From assembly GCF_023072595.1 (NCBI RefSeq), contig NZ_JALLGK010000008.1:124001-188000 (forward strand): 64,000 nt of DNA, in the 5' to 3' direction. Both the position numbers and the translations under genes were made by a program. Positions within the stretch are counted from its first letter, which is position 1. The number at the start of each line of letters is the position of its first letter. A model generated the notes under the pieces. The model did no database searches and had not been told where the DNA came from. It worked only from the letters and a program-made list of their open reading frames with translations. Positions 43,002 through 52,267 of the stretch are shown one piece after another. The stretch is from Streptomyces sp. XM4193 (GTDB taxonomy: Bacteria > Actinomycetota > Actinomycetes > Streptomycetales > Streptomycetaceae).

Positions 43002-44846
43002 TCAGCGGCGGTCGGGGTGGACCACCATCGCCGAACCGCCGCCGCCGCGTGTCTTCTCCGCCGCCGCCAGCCACTTGCCGCCGGGCAGCCGCTGGATGCC
43101 GGTGGCCCGGCCGATCGAGGCGCTGCGGCTGAACTCGTGTCCCAGCGCCTCCAGTTCGACGCGCACCGGGCTCTCCCACAGCTCCGGTTCGAGGTCGGTG
43201 CGCGGGGTGTCCCGCTGGCTCGCACGCGGGGCGTCGATCGCCTCGGGGAGCGACTGGCCGCGGTCGAGGACCCCGGTCAGCAGCTGGAGCACGGTGGTGA
43301 TGATGGTCGCGCCGCCCGGGCTGCCGACGGCGAGCACCGGGCTGCCCCGCTCCAGCACGATCGTCGGCGCCATGGAGGACCGCGGACGTTTGCCGGAGCC
43401 GGGGAGGTTGGGGTCGTGCACCTCGGGGTTGACCGGCTCGAAGTTGAAGTCCGTCAGCTCGTTGTTGAGCAGAAAGCCGCGTCCGGGGACGGTCATCGCA
43501 CTGCCGCCGGTGGACTCGATGGTCAGGGTGTAGGCGACCACGTTGCCCCACCGGTCCGAGGTGGTCAGATGCGTCGTGCTGACGCCCTCGCGCCCGGAGG
43601 GCACCGGCGTGCCCGTACCGCGGTCGCAGTCCTGGGGAGCGTACGGGTTGCCGGGCGCCAGCGGGCTGGTCAGCGCGGCGTCGTCGTCGACGAGACAGGC
43701 GCGGGAGTCGGCGAAGCGCTGGGAGAGCAACTGGCGGGTGGGCACCCGCTCCTGGGCCGGGTCGCCCACCCATCGGCCGCGGTCGGCGAAGGCGATCCGG
43801 GACGCCTCGATCGAGCGGTGGCGGTGGGTCGTCTCGTCCAGGTCCGACAGCTCGCCGGTCGACTCCAGGATGTTGAGCGCCTCGCCGACCGTGGTGCCGC
43901 CGGAGGAGGAGGGCGCCATCGAGTGGACGTCCAGACCGCGGTAGCGGGTGTGGCTGGCGCGCTGCTGTTTGGTCGCGTACCGCCGCAGGTCGCGCAGCGA
44001 CAGCTCGCCCGGCCGTACGGTCCGCTCGGCGTCGGGGTCCACGCGCGGCGCGTTCACGGTGCGCACGATGTCCCGGGCCACCGGGCCGCGGTAGAAGTCC
44101 CGTACGCCCTTGGCCGCCATGCGCCGGTAGGTGTCCGCGAGGTCGGGGTTCTTCAGGGTGCTGCCGACGACGGGGAGTTCGCCGTCCGGCAGGAAGAGGT
44201 CCGCGGTGTCGGGGAAGTCGGCGAACCGTTCCTCGTTGGAGGCGGTCTGCTCCCGGAAGTTGTCGTCGACGGTGAAGCCCTCGCGGGCGAGTTTCTCGGC
44301 GGGGGCGAGCAGTTCGGCCAGCGGCCTGCTGCCCCAGGCGCGCAGCGCCGCGTCCCAGGTGGCGGGCGTACCGGGGGTGCCGACGCTCAGTCCGCTGTTG
44401 ACGGCCTCGTCGAACGGCAGCGGCTCGCCGTCCTCCAGGAACAGCTCGCGGTCGGCGGCCAGCGGCGCGGTCTCCCGGCCGTCGACCGTCCGCACCTGAC
44501 CGGACCGGGCGTCGTAGTGGACGAAGTAGCCACCGCCGCCGATCCCGGAGGAGTACGGCTCGGTGACCCCGAGGGCGGCGGCGGTCGCGACGGCCGCGTC
44601 GGTCGCGTTGCCGCCCCGGCGCAGCACTTCGAGACCGGCGGCGGAGGCGTCCCGGTCGACGCTGGCGACGGCGCCGCCGTGGCCCGTCGCGACGGACTCC
44701 TTCGGCGGTACGGGTGTCGCGGTCTGCCCCGGCGTGACGGCCGGCTCCGGGGGCGGTCCGGGCGGCGGGGGCGCCGCGGCGGCGACCGTGGCGACCAGGG
44801 CCGCCACCGCGACCGACGAACAGCTTCGGGCGAACGAACGACGCAT
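43002..44846 (-). CDS. ggt: Gamma-glutamyltransferase, secreted
   Basis: 614 aa from the ATG at 44846, preceded by GGAGGT. An N-terminal signal-type hydrophobic stretch (about 8-25) is followed by Pro-rich linker sequence. The large subunit contains GGNATDAAVATAAALGV and the YSSGIGGGGYFV block. Autoprocessing occurs before T424 in GVSTTHLTTSD, the N-terminal nucleophile of the small subunit. The small subunit has SSMAPTIVLE and AVGSPGGATIITTVLQ. It cleaves glutathione-like gamma-glutamyl compounds outside the cell. The frame is open far upstream, but the ribosome-binding site and signal fix this start. Confidence 0.94.
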   Translation of the reverse strand: MRRSFARSCSSVAVAALVATVAAAAPPPPGPPPEPAVTPGQTATPVPPKESVATGHGGAVASVDRDASAAGLEVLRRGGNATDAAVATAAALGVTEPYSSGIGGGGYFVHYDARSGQVRTVDGRETAPLAADRELFLEDGEPLPFDEAVNSGLSVGTPGTPATWDAALRAWGSRPLAELLAPAEKLAREGFTVDDNFREQTASNEERFADFPDTADLFLPDGELPVVGSTLKNPDLADTYRRMAAKGVRDFYRGPVARDIVRTVNAPRVDPDAERTVRPGELSLRDLRRYATKQQRASHTRYRGLDVHSMAPSSSGGTTVGEALNILESTGELSDLDETTHRHRSIEASRIAFADRGRWVGDPAQERVPTRQLLSQRFADSRACLVDDDAALTSPLAPGNPYAPQDCDRGTGTPVPSGREGVSTTHLTTSDRWGNVVAYTLTIESTGGSAMTVPGRGFLLNNELTDFNFEPVNPEVHDPNLPGSGKRPRSSMAPTIVLERGSPVLAVGSPGGATIITTVLQLLTGVLDRGQSLPEAIDAPRASQRDTPRTDLEPELWESPVRVELEALGHEFSRSASIGRATGIQRLPGGKWLAAAEKTRGGGGSAMVVHPDRR

Positions 44847-45125
44847 CCGTACCTCCGTTTTGACGGCCCGTGGGCGCGTGAGGGCTGAGCGCGGGGCCAA
44901 TGTTCCTCCCTTTCGCAGCGGACATGCCGTACATGGAAGGAATTGGGCCGGGTGGACGCGATGACGACCCGAACCTCCCCAATCGGCCCGCCCCGCCCAA
45001 CCGGCCGACCCGTTGTCGCTGGTCAGTGCAGCTACCGACCAAGCGGTGCGATGGTCTTGACGATTGCCGCGAACCGCTGTGGGGTGTCCCTCTGCCGCCC
45101 GCATCCCCACACCGGAAGGCTTGCC

Positions 45126-46130
45126 ATGTCGCGCACCACTCCCCCCACCTCCGCCGAGCCCCGCCGGACCGGCGGCCGCGTCTCCCGCAGGCGGCTGGTC
45201 CTGGCCCTGGCCGCCACCGGCGCACTGCTCGCCGGCACCGCCGCCACCTCCTACGCGGGCGAGGACACCACCACGCCCGCCGAGCAGACCTCCCCGTTCA
45301 CCGGCCTGCCGGCCGAGCCCGCCCCCGTGCTCGCGGTGAAGATCGACAACGCCTCGGGCGCCCGCCCGCACACCAACGTCGAGGACGCGGACATGGTGTA
45401 CGTGGAGAAGGTCGAAGGCGGGATGAGCCGGCTGATCGGCATCTACTCCAGCCAGCTCCCCGACACCATCGGACCGGTGCGCAGCGCCCGCGAGTACAAC
45501 GCGGAGCAGCTCCAGACCTTCGACCGCCCGGCCCTGGCCTACTCCGGCGCGCAGAAGGGCGTCGACGAGATCCTCGACAAGTCGCCGATCTTCAACCTCT
45601 CCAACGACAACTTCCCCAGCGCCTTCCGCCGTGCCGACGACCGCCCGGCGCCGCACAACCTCTACGTCGACCCGCAGGCCATCCTGGACGAGGCCGGCGA
45701 GGCGAGCCTGAGCGCGGACATCGGACTGCGCTTCGGCGACAAGCCCGAGGGCGGCGCACCGACCGAGGAGCGCACGGTCAACTACGGGACCGCCGAGATC
45801 GGCGTCAAGTGGTCGGCGGAGGAGGAGCGCTGGCTCGCCTCCTTCGACGGCGAGCCGGCCATGAGCACCGACGGCGAGCAGCTCGGCGGCAAGACGGTGG
45901 TGGTCCAGAAGGTGGACATGCCGCCGTCCGACTTCCAGGACCCGACCAACACGACACCGTTCATCGAGACCGTCGGCGAGGGCGAGGCCACGGTGCTGCG
46001 CGACGGCGAGGCGTTCGAGACGACCTGGAAGCGCGACAACGAGAAGGACGGCACCACGTACACCCTGCCGAACGGCGAGCCGATGCCGTTCGACCCGGGC
46101 CAGACCTGGGTGGTCTACGAGGAGCGCTGA
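45126..46130 (+). CDS. DUF3048 (YerB-type) secreted protein
   Basis: 334 aa from the ATG at 45126. A twin-Arg-like, Ala-rich export signal (RRLVLALAATGALLAGTAAT, about 22-41) is followed by the DUF3048 core: PVLAVKIDNASGARPHTNVE, MVYVEKVEGGMSRL, GPVRSAREYNAEQ, ALAYSGAQKGVDE and the C-terminal PGQTWVVYEE. The family is common in Gram-positives, extracytoplasmic, and of unknown function. A paralogue is at 56331-57380. Divergent from ggt (279 bp) and followed by a strong hairpin. Confidence 0.92.
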   Translation: MSRTTPPTSAEPRRTGGRVSRRRLVLALAATGALLAGTAATSYAGEDTTTPAEQTSPFTGLPAEPAPVLAVKIDNASGARPHTNVEDADMVYVEKVEGGMSRLIGIYSSQLPDTIGPVRSAREYNAEQLQTFDRPALAYSGAQKGVDEILDKSPIFNLSNDNFPSAFRRADDRPAPHNLYVDPQAILDEAGEASLSADIGLRFGDKPEGGAPTEERTVNYGTAEIGVKWSAEEERWLASFDGEPAMSTDGEQLGGKTVVVQKVDMPPSDFQDPTNTTPFIETVGEGEATVLRDGEAFETTWKRDNEKDGTTYTLPNGEPMPFDPGQTWVVYEER

Positions 46131-46151
46131 CCCCGCCCCGGTGTCCCGTGC

Positions 46152-46197
46152 GTGTCCTGTGCGCAGCCGCCGCGCCCGGTGGCTGCGCACAGGACAC
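46152..46197. terminator. 17-bp perfect hairpin between convergent genes
   Basis: Arms 46152-46168 and 46181-46197 (GTGTCCTGTGCGCAGCC and complement), with a 12-nt loop, 21 bp after the DUF3048 stop. No T-run, as is usual in high-GC genomes. It can serve both strands. Confidence 0.8.
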
Positions 46198-46287
46198 CGC
46201 CCCGGGCCCGGCTCGCGCGACCGTGCGCGCGGCGGTCTGCGGGCGGCGTGCACCGGCTGCGCACGGCGTGCAGCGGGGGTCGTGCGG

Positions 46288-46917
46288 TCAACTGCGTGCG
46301 CTTATCCAGGAGTTGGCGGCAGGGCGGAACATCAGCGGGACGGCTGCCAGCACCGCGAGCAGATGCAGCGTGCGGCTCGCCCCGAAGAGCAGGTCGACGG
46401 CTCCGGCCGAGGCCAGCGCGTCGCCGACACCGCCGCCGTCCAGAAGGTGTCCCAGCGGCCCGGCCACCAGGGAGAGCGTGCCGAAGACGCCGAGCCCGAA
46501 CGCCAGCAGCAGCCGCGCCCGGTTGCTGCCCGCGCGCAGCCGCAGGACGAGCCACACCACCGCACCGTAGACCGCGCCGCGAACGAGCAGACCGAGCGCC
46601 AGCTCGACGCCGGACGAGTCCGCGTCCGCCGCCAACTGACCGGCGCCCAGCAGCGTTTCGAAGACACCGGCGGCAACAGCCAGCAGCCACAGGGCACTTG
46701 AGGCGCGGATCGACGCCGGTACGGGACCGGCCGGCGCGCGCCGCGCCCCGCCCCGTCCGTCCGGGTCCGGGCCCCAACCGCCGTACGCACCAAGGCTGTT
46801 CGGGGCCGCGAGAACACCCCGGAGCCCGCCGCGCGTCCGGTGGACGCGCGGCGTCTGCCCGGGACTCTGCCCGGGGCTCGGTCCGGGCCGGTGGTCGGTC
46901 GAGCGGGGCTGCGGCAT
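46288..46917 (-). CDS. Small membrane protein of unknown function
   Basis: 209 aa from the ATG at 46917, with GGGAGG upstream. The first ~75 residues are Pro/Arg/Gly-rich and probably cytoplasmic. Four hydrophobic segments follow (ALWLLAVAAGVFETLLGAG, LALGLLVRGAVYGAVVWLVL, LLLAFGLGVFGTLSLVAGPL, LLFGASRTLHLLAVLAAVPL). No motif assigns a function. Leftward, about 210 bp downstream of the diacylglycerol kinase gene and possibly read through from it. Confidence 0.75.
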   Translation of the reverse strand: MPQPRSTDHRPGPSPGQSPGQTPRVHRTRGGLRGVLAAPNSLGAYGGWGPDPDGRGGARRAPAGPVPASIRASSALWLLAVAAGVFETLLGAGQLAADADSSGVELALGLLVRGAVYGAVVWLVLRLRAGSNRARLLLAFGLGVFGTLSLVAGPLGHLLDGGGVGDALASAGAVDLLFGASRTLHLLAVLAAVPLMFRPAANSWISARS

Positions 46918-47127
46918 GGCGGGCCTCCCGTGGTCGGGGTCCGGGACGACGTCGGAGACCGGGACGCCGGCGGACCGACGCCGGCACCCGGCGTGTGGTG
47001 CCCTGCCATACTCCGGCCCGCTCCGTACCCGGCACACGCCGGTGGGCCCCCGATCCCGTACGGGTGCTGGCCACAGGTACGGCGGCGGGGCTGCTCCCAC
47101 CGCCGCCGTGTCTGCGCCGGCTCGCCG

Positions 47128-48117
47128 TCAACTCCCCTCGGGCACCAGGCAGTTGAGCGCTCCGGGACGGATGGTGACCTCGGCCGGAAGGGTGGTGACC
47201 TCGTCCCCGTCCACACAGACCGGGACCGGGCGGTCGGCGTCGATGGTGACGGTCCGCACCCGCTCCACGGTCACCTCGGGCCGGTCGACGTGGGTGCCGT
47301 CCTTGACCTTGTTCATGAACCGAACCACCTGGCGCCGGGGGCCGTCGCCGACCGTCAGCAGGTCCAGTTCCCCGTCGTCCGGCACGGCGGAGGGGACGAT
47401 CCGCAGACCGTGGCCGTACGCACCGGAGTTGGCGACGATCACGGTGTGCCCGGTGAGGCGACGGGTCTCGCCGTCGACCACCAGCTCGTAGCGCACCGCA
47501 CGCCACTTCATGATGGCGCGCACCGGAGCGAGCCGATAGAGCAGCAGCCCCGGCATCCAGCGGTTGTCGTTGATGATGCGGGTGGCCATCGAGTCGATGC
47601 CGACGTAGACGTTGCCGGGCGCGATCACGCCGTTGACCTCGGCCACGTCCAGCGCCGTGGGCGCGCTGCGCAGCAGCAGCTCGGCGAGCGCCGCCGCCTC
47701 CCGGGGCACCCCGAGCGCCTTGGCCAGGTCGTTTCCGCGTCCGGCCGGGGCGATGGCCAGCACGCCGCCCGAGGCGACCACGCCCTCGGCCGCGTCGCGC
47801 ACCAGGCCGTCCCCGCCGACCGCGACGACGATGTGCCCCTGCGCCGCGGCCCGTTCGGCACGCTCCACCGCGTCCTCGCGGCCGGTGGTGCGCACCGAGT
47901 GGACGGTGGCACCGGCGGCGCTCAGACGCCCGGCGACGGGCTGCCAGTACTGCCAGGCGGTGCCGCCGCCGGAGATCGGGTTGACGAGCGCGGTGAACGT
48001 GCGCGCGGCACCGGCGGCTCCGTCCGCGCCCGCACCGCTGCCCGCTCCCGGGCCCGTACCGCTGCCCGCGCGCGTACCACTGCCCGGACCGTCGGGGCCG
48101 GTGTCGGCCGGGCTCAT
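47128..48117 (-). CDS. Diacylglycerol/lipid kinase family protein
   Basis: 329 aa from an ATG at 48117 that overlaps the FAD-oxidase stop (ATGA). After a ~40-residue Gly/Ala/Ser tail the DAGK catalytic fold begins: FTALVNPISGGGTAWQ, VVAVGGDGLVRDAAEGVV and APAGRGNDLAKALGVP (nucleotide and metal loop). The C-terminal beta-sandwich includes VIVANSGAYGHGLRI and DDGELDLLTVGD. It phosphorylates a lipid alcohol such as diacylglycerol. Coupling to an alkyl-DHAP-synthase-like oxidase suggests a joint lipid role. Confidence 0.92.
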   Translation of the reverse strand: MSPADTGPDGPGSGTRAGSGTGPGAGSGAGADGAAGAARTFTALVNPISGGGTAWQYWQPVAGRLSAAGATVHSVRTTGREDAVERAERAAAQGHIVVAVGGDGLVRDAAEGVVASGGVLAIAPAGRGNDLAKALGVPREAAALAELLLRSAPTALDVAEVNGVIAPGNVYVGIDSMATRIINDNRWMPGLLLYRLAPVRAIMKWRAVRYELVVDGETRRLTGHTVIVANSGAYGHGLRIVPSAVPDDGELDLLTVGDGPRRQVVRFMNKVKDGTHVDRPEVTVERVRTVTIDADRPVPVCVDGDEVTTLPAEVTIRPGALNCLVPEGS

Positions 48118-49742
48118 GCGCCGGCCTCCGGGTGCTCCGGGGCGATCAGCACACCGGGGTTGAGGATGCCGGTCGGGTCCAGCGCCTGCTTGGCCGCGCG
48201 CAGCGTCTCCACCGCCAGCGGGCCGATCTCCTGGCGGTAGCTGTCCCGGTGGTCGGTGCCCACGCCGTGGTGGTGGGTGATCGCCGCGCCGGACGCGCGG
48301 ATCGCGTCGTTGGCGGCGGTCTTGGCGGTGCGCCACTGCCCGACCGGGTCCTCCGCCTGGGCGCAGGCGACGGTGAAGTAGAGCGAGGCGCCCGTCTCGT
48401 AGACGTGCGAGATGTGGCAGAGCACCAGCGGCGGAGTGCCCTGGTCGGTGAGCGCCGTGGTCAGCGCCTGGGTGACGGCGGCGCGCAGCGCGTGCAGGTT
48501 CGACCAGAAGGTGACGGTCTCCAGCGTCTCGATCAGGACCCCGGCCTCCAGCAGCGGGTCGCGGTAGTAGGGAGCACGGAAACGTCCGGTGCGCCACGCC
48601 TCGCCGCCCTCGGTGCCCTCCGGCACGCCGCCCGCGGCGCGCAGCACGGCGGTGGCGCCGGCTCGGCGGGACTCGACCTCCGCCGCCGCGCCCTCGTACC
48701 CGGTGACGGCCAGGCAGCCGCCGGGACCACCGCCGTTGAGCGCGGAGGGGTCGGCGAGGTTGATGGAGGTCTCCGCCTCGTCGGACAGGCGCAGCACGGT
48801 GGGCACCGGGCCGTCCTGGACGAGTCGGCGCAGCGCCTCGGCGCCGGCCTCGAAGGTCTCAAACCGCCAGGTCTCGAAGACGCGGACCGCGGGCGCGGGA
48901 CGCACCCGCACCGTCACCGAGGTGATGACGCCGAGCGCCCCCTCGGAGCCGAGCACCAGCTGCCGGAGGTCGGGTCCGGCGGCGGACTTGGGGGCGGTGC
49001 CCAGCTCGACGGTTCCGCGCGGGGTGGCCAGCGTGAGGCCGACCACCATCTCGTCGAAGCGTCCGTAGCCGGCGGAGGACTGGCCGGCCGAACGGGCCGC
49101 CGCGTAGCCGCCGATGCTCGCGCCCTCGTAGGACTGCGGGAAGTGACCCAGCGTCAGATTCCGTTCACGCAGGGCCTTTTCGGCCGTCACGCCGCGCATG
49201 CCCGCCTGGAACGTGGCGGTGCGGGAGATCTCGTCGACGGCCACCACCGCGTCCAACCGGCCCATGTCCAGGGCGAGTACGCCGTGGAAGCCGTCGCGCG
49301 CGGGGGCGAGCCCGCCGACAACGGAGGTGCCGCCGGAGTACGGGACGACGGCGACGTGGTGCTCGGCGCACGCGGCGAGCAGAGCGACGACCTCCTCGTG
49401 GCTGCCGGGCAGCGCGACCGCGTCCGGGGCGTCGGAGGCGTCGCCGGAACGCAGCCGCAGCAGGTCGGGGGTGGACCAGCCGCGGGTGTGGCCGACCCGC
49501 GCCTCACCGTCGTACCGCACGTACTGGGCACCTACGGCCACCTCCAGCGCGGCCCGCGCGCCGTCGGTGAGCACGATCTCCGGCAGCCGCGCGTCGGCCG
49601 GTTCGACCGGCTCGCGTGCGGGCGCCTGCACGCCGAAGGCGGCCAGCGCCTCGTGCACCGCGTCGGACAGCTCCGCGGGGTGTGCCGGGTCGCCCCAGCG
49701 GTACGGGTGGAAGTCCACGACGGGGAGGTCTGACTCAGTCAT
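48114..49742 (-). CDS. FAD-binding oxidase, alkyldihydroxyacetonephosphate synthase-like
   Basis: 542 aa from the ATG at 49742, with AGGGA upstream. PCMH-type FAD domain: AVALPGSHEEVVALLAACAE and VVPYSGGTSVVGGLAP (about 137-152), then TATFQAGMRGVTAEKALRE, LGHFPQSYEGASIGGYAAAR and GSEGALGVITSVTVR. The C-terminal cap includes LVLCHISHVYETGASLYFT and the conserved HHHGVGTDHR histidines. The PQS-(Y/F)E and HHHG(V/I)G features are those of AGPS, which makes ether-linked glycerolipids. First gene of an operon with a lipid kinase, divergent from TetR-glpD. Confidence 0.9.
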   Translation of the reverse strand: MTESDLPVVDFHPYRWGDPAHPAELSDAVHEALAAFGVQAPAREPVEPADARLPEIVLTDGARAALEVAVGAQYVRYDGEARVGHTRGWSTPDLLRLRSGDASDAPDAVALPGSHEEVVALLAACAEHHVAVVPYSGGTSVVGGLAPARDGFHGVLALDMGRLDAVVAVDEISRTATFQAGMRGVTAEKALRERNLTLGHFPQSYEGASIGGYAAARSAGQSSAGYGRFDEMVVGLTLATPRGTVELGTAPKSAAGPDLRQLVLGSEGALGVITSVTVRVRPAPAVRVFETWRFETFEAGAEALRRLVQDGPVPTVLRLSDEAETSINLADPSALNGGGPGGCLAVTGYEGAAAEVESRRAGATAVLRAAGGVPEGTEGGEAWRTGRFRAPYYRDPLLEAGVLIETLETVTFWSNLHALRAAVTQALTTALTDQGTPPLVLCHISHVYETGASLYFTVACAQAEDPVGQWRTAKTAANDAIRASGAAITHHHGVGTDHRDSYRQEIGPLAVETLRAAKQALDPTGILNPGVLIAPEHPEAGA

Positions 49743-49801
49743 CTGGCGGTCCCTGGTTTCCTGCTCGGCGGGCACGCGGCCTGCTCGGTGCGATGGCGGT
49801 A

Positions 49802-49835
49802 CGGACGTACGGGTGGAACGGACGTACGGGTGGAA
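49802..49835. repeat. Two exact 17-bp direct repeats in the divergent TetR/oxidase region
   Basis: CGGACGTACGGGTGGAA occurs twice head to tail (49802-49818 and 49819-49835), 60-93 bp upstream of the FAD-oxidase start and 111 bp upstream of the TetR start. Each contains a GTAC-centred palindrome. Possible operator sites for the TetR protein. Confidence 0.7.
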
Positions 49836-49945
49836 CGGGTGCTCCGCGGCTTCACGGACGCGGCCCCGGGGCACCTGCGCCAACCCCGCGGCCGGGGGCC
49901 GGAGGCCCGGCACCCGGGAACGTCGCTGATACACTTCTACATGTG

Positions 49946-50716
49946 ATGTCGCAGCGAAGCAACGGGGCGGACACTTCGCCCACCCACCCCAAGCCGGCCA
50001 ACGCCATCCCCGAGGAGCAGATCCTCGACGCGGCGTACGAGCTGCTGCTCGCGATCGGCATGCAGCGGATGACCATGGCCGACATCGCCCGGTACGCGGG
50101 CGTCTCGCGGGCCACGCTGTACCGCCGCTGGGGCGGCGTGCGCGAGGTGGTCGGCGCACTGATCACCCGCGAGTGGGCCGCGCTGAGCCAGGACGTCACG
50201 ACCCGGGTCGAGGCACAGCCGCCGGAGCCCGCGAACGGCGCCAGGAGCCTCCTGGTCGCCACCGTCGTCGAGATGGCACGGCGGATCAGGACGCACCCGA
50301 TCCTGCGCAAGATCGTCGACCTGGATCCGGACTTCCTCCTCCCGTACCTCCTGCGCCGCCGCGGAACCAGCACCAACGAGCAGCTGGAGCTCCTGGAGGG
50401 CGGGCTGAGGGCCGGGATGGACGACGGTTCGGTGCGCACCGGCGACCCGGGACTGCTCGCCCGCTCGGTACTCCTGGCCACCTGGTCCTTCACTCTCACC
50501 GCTCCCGCGCTGGTCGACGCCCCGGACGGCACCGGAGCCGAACTGGACCGGCTCGACGCCGAGTTGACGCTGATGCTGGACCGCTACCTCTCCCCCGCGA
50601 CCCCGCCCACCACCGCCGGCACCACCGACCCGGCCACAACTCTCACCGGACCCCCGACCGAGACCCCGCCCGCAGTCCCGCCCGCCGCCCCGACGCAAGG
50701 GAGCAACGAGTCGTGA
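49946..50716 (+). CDS. TetR-family regulator of the glpD/ether-lipid locus
   Basis: 256 aa from the ATG at 49946 (GTG 49943 is possible). The helix-turn-helix is IGMQRMTMADIARYAGVSRA with TLYRRWGGVREVVGALI. C-terminal TetR ligand domain, then a ~40-residue Thr/Pro/Ala tail. There is no Shine-Dalgarno sequence before the start and a TACACT hexamer lies only ~16 bp upstream, so the mRNA may be leaderless. Its stop overlaps the glpD start (GTGA). Likely controls glpD and, across the gap, the oxidase-kinase operon. Confidence 0.88.
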   Translation: MSQRSNGADTSPTHPKPANAIPEEQILDAAYELLLAIGMQRMTMADIARYAGVSRATLYRRWGGVREVVGALITREWAALSQDVTTRVEAQPPEPANGARSLLVATVVEMARRIRTHPILRKIVDLDPDFLLPYLLRRRGTSTNEQLELLEGGLRAGMDDGSVRTGDPGLLARSVLLATWSFTLTAPALVDAPDGTGAELDRLDAELTLMLDRYLSPATPPTTAGTTDPATTLTGPPTETPPAVPPAAPTQGSNES

Positions 50717-52266
50717 CCACCGCCCGTCCGCACTCCGCCGACCTCAACTCCGCGCGCCGCAGCCGGGAATGGTCCGAACTGCCCACCACCGAACCGGTCG
50801 ACCTGCTGGTCGTCGGAGGCGGCGTGACGGGTGCCGGCATCGCTCTGGACGCCGCCTCGCGCGGACTGTCGGTCGTCCTCGCCGAGAAGCACGACCTCGC
50901 CTTCGGCACCAGCCGCTGGAGCTCCAAGCTGGTGCACGGCGGGCTGCGCTATCTGGCCTCCGGCAGCGTGGGAATCGCCCACGAGAGCGCGGTCGAGCGC
51001 GGTGTGCTGATCGAGCACACCGCCCCGCACCTGGTCCGCGCGCTTCCGCAGGTGATGCCGCTGCTGCCCGGTGTCAGCCGGCCGAACGCGGCGCTGGTGC
51101 GGGCCGGCTTCCTCGCCGGTGACGCGCTGCGGATCGCCGCCCGCACCTCCGCCACCAGCCTGCCGCGCTCGCGACGGCTGCCGGCCGAGCGGGTGCTGGA
51201 GTACGCCCCCGGGGTCGCGCGGTCGGGTCTGCGCGGCGGGCTGGCGTTCTGGGACGGCCAACTCTCCGACGACGTACGGCTGGTGGTCGCCCTCGCACGT
51301 ACCGCGGCAGCGTACGGCGCCCGGGTGCTGACCCGCTGCGCCGCCACCGACGTCACCGGCGGCGGCGCGGTGCTGCGCGACGAACTCACCGGCGGGACTG
51401 CGCAGTTGAACGCGCGCACGGTGATCAACGCGGCCGGTGTCTGGGCCGGAAAGGTCGCCCCCGAGATCGGACTGCGGCCGAGCCGGGGCGCCCATCTGGT
51501 CTTCTCCCAGGAGGTGTTCGGCCCGCTGACCGCCGGACTCACGGTCCCGGTGCCGGGCGAGACGAACCGCTTCGTCTTCGCGCTGCCCGCGCCCGAGCGC
51601 CGGGTGTACGTCGGGCTCACCGACGAGGAGGCGCCCGGCGAGATCCCGGACGTACCGCACGCCACCGACGGCGAGATCGACTTCCTGCTGGCCACCCTCA
51701 ACACCGCCCTGCACCAACCGCTCGGCCGCGAGGACCTGCTGGGCACCTTCGCGGGGCTGCGCCCCCTGCTGGACAGCGGTTCGGGCCGTACCGCCGATGT
51801 CTCGCGCAAGCACGCCGTGATCACCGGCCGGGACGGGCTGGTGTCCGTGGTGGGCGGCAAGCTGACCACCTACCGGCGGATGGCCGAGGACGCCCTGGAC
51901 GCGGCCCTCGCCCGGGCGGAGCGGGCGGGCCGCCCCCTCGCGGCCGGGCCCTGTCGCACCCGCCGACTGCCGCTGGTCGGAGCGGCCGACCGACCGACGC
52001 TCGCACGGGTCGCCGCGCCCCCGCGGCTGGTGGGCCGGTACGGCGTGGAGGCCGTCGACGTACTGGCGGAGGCCGAGGGCGAGCCGGAGCTGCTGCGGCC
52101 GGTCGCGGACGACGTGGAGACGATCGGCGCGGAGCTGCGGTACGCGGTGCGCCGCGAGGGCGCGCTGGACGTGTCCGACCTGCTGGACCGCCGTACCCGC
52201 GTCGGCCTCGGCGCGACGGCCCGCTCCCGGGCGGAGCAGCTCGCCCGCGAACTCCTGGGCCGTTAG
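50713..52266 (+). CDS. glpD: Glycerol-3-phosphate dehydrogenase/oxidase
   Basis: 517 aa from a GTG at 50713, overlapping the TetR stop, with GGGAG upstream. It oxidises sn-glycerol-3-phosphate to dihydroxyacetone phosphate with FAD at the membrane. FAD loop: VDLLVVGGGVTGAGIALDAA (about 33-52), then RWSSKLVHGGLRYL, TVINAAGVWAGKV, RRVYVGLTDEE, and GKLTTYRRMAEDALD near the C-terminal domain. The last codons (ARELLGR then TAG) are intact although an IS element begins exactly at the stop codon. Its product DHAP is the backbone source for the neighbouring AGPS-like enzyme. Confidence 0.95.
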   Translation: MTTARPHSADLNSARRSREWSELPTTEPVDLLVVGGGVTGAGIALDAASRGLSVVLAEKHDLAFGTSRWSSKLVHGGLRYLASGSVGIAHESAVERGVLIEHTAPHLVRALPQVMPLLPGVSRPNAALVRAGFLAGDALRIAARTSATSLPRSRRLPAERVLEYAPGVARSGLRGGLAFWDGQLSDDVRLVVALARTAAAYGARVLTRCAATDVTGGGAVLRDELTGGTAQLNARTVINAAGVWAGKVAPEIGLRPSRGAHLVFSQEVFGPLTAGLTVPVPGETNRFVFALPAPERRVYVGLTDEEAPGEIPDVPHATDGEIDFLLATLNTALHQPLGREDLLGTFAGLRPLLDSGSGRTADVSRKHAVITGRDGLVSVVGGKLTTYRRMAEDALDAALARAERAGRPLAAGPCRTRRLPLVGAADRPTLARVAAPPRLVGRYGVEAVDVLAEAEGEPELLRPVADDVETIGAELRYAVRREGALDVSDLLDRRTRVGLGATARSRAEQLARELLGR

Positions 52267-52267
52267 A

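Noticed and set aside
44847..46253. Open frame extending ggt upstream to a 1083-residue product on the minus strand
   Set aside because: The extra residues are the antisense of the DUF3048 gene. A GGAGGT site and a signal peptide fix the ggt start at 44846.
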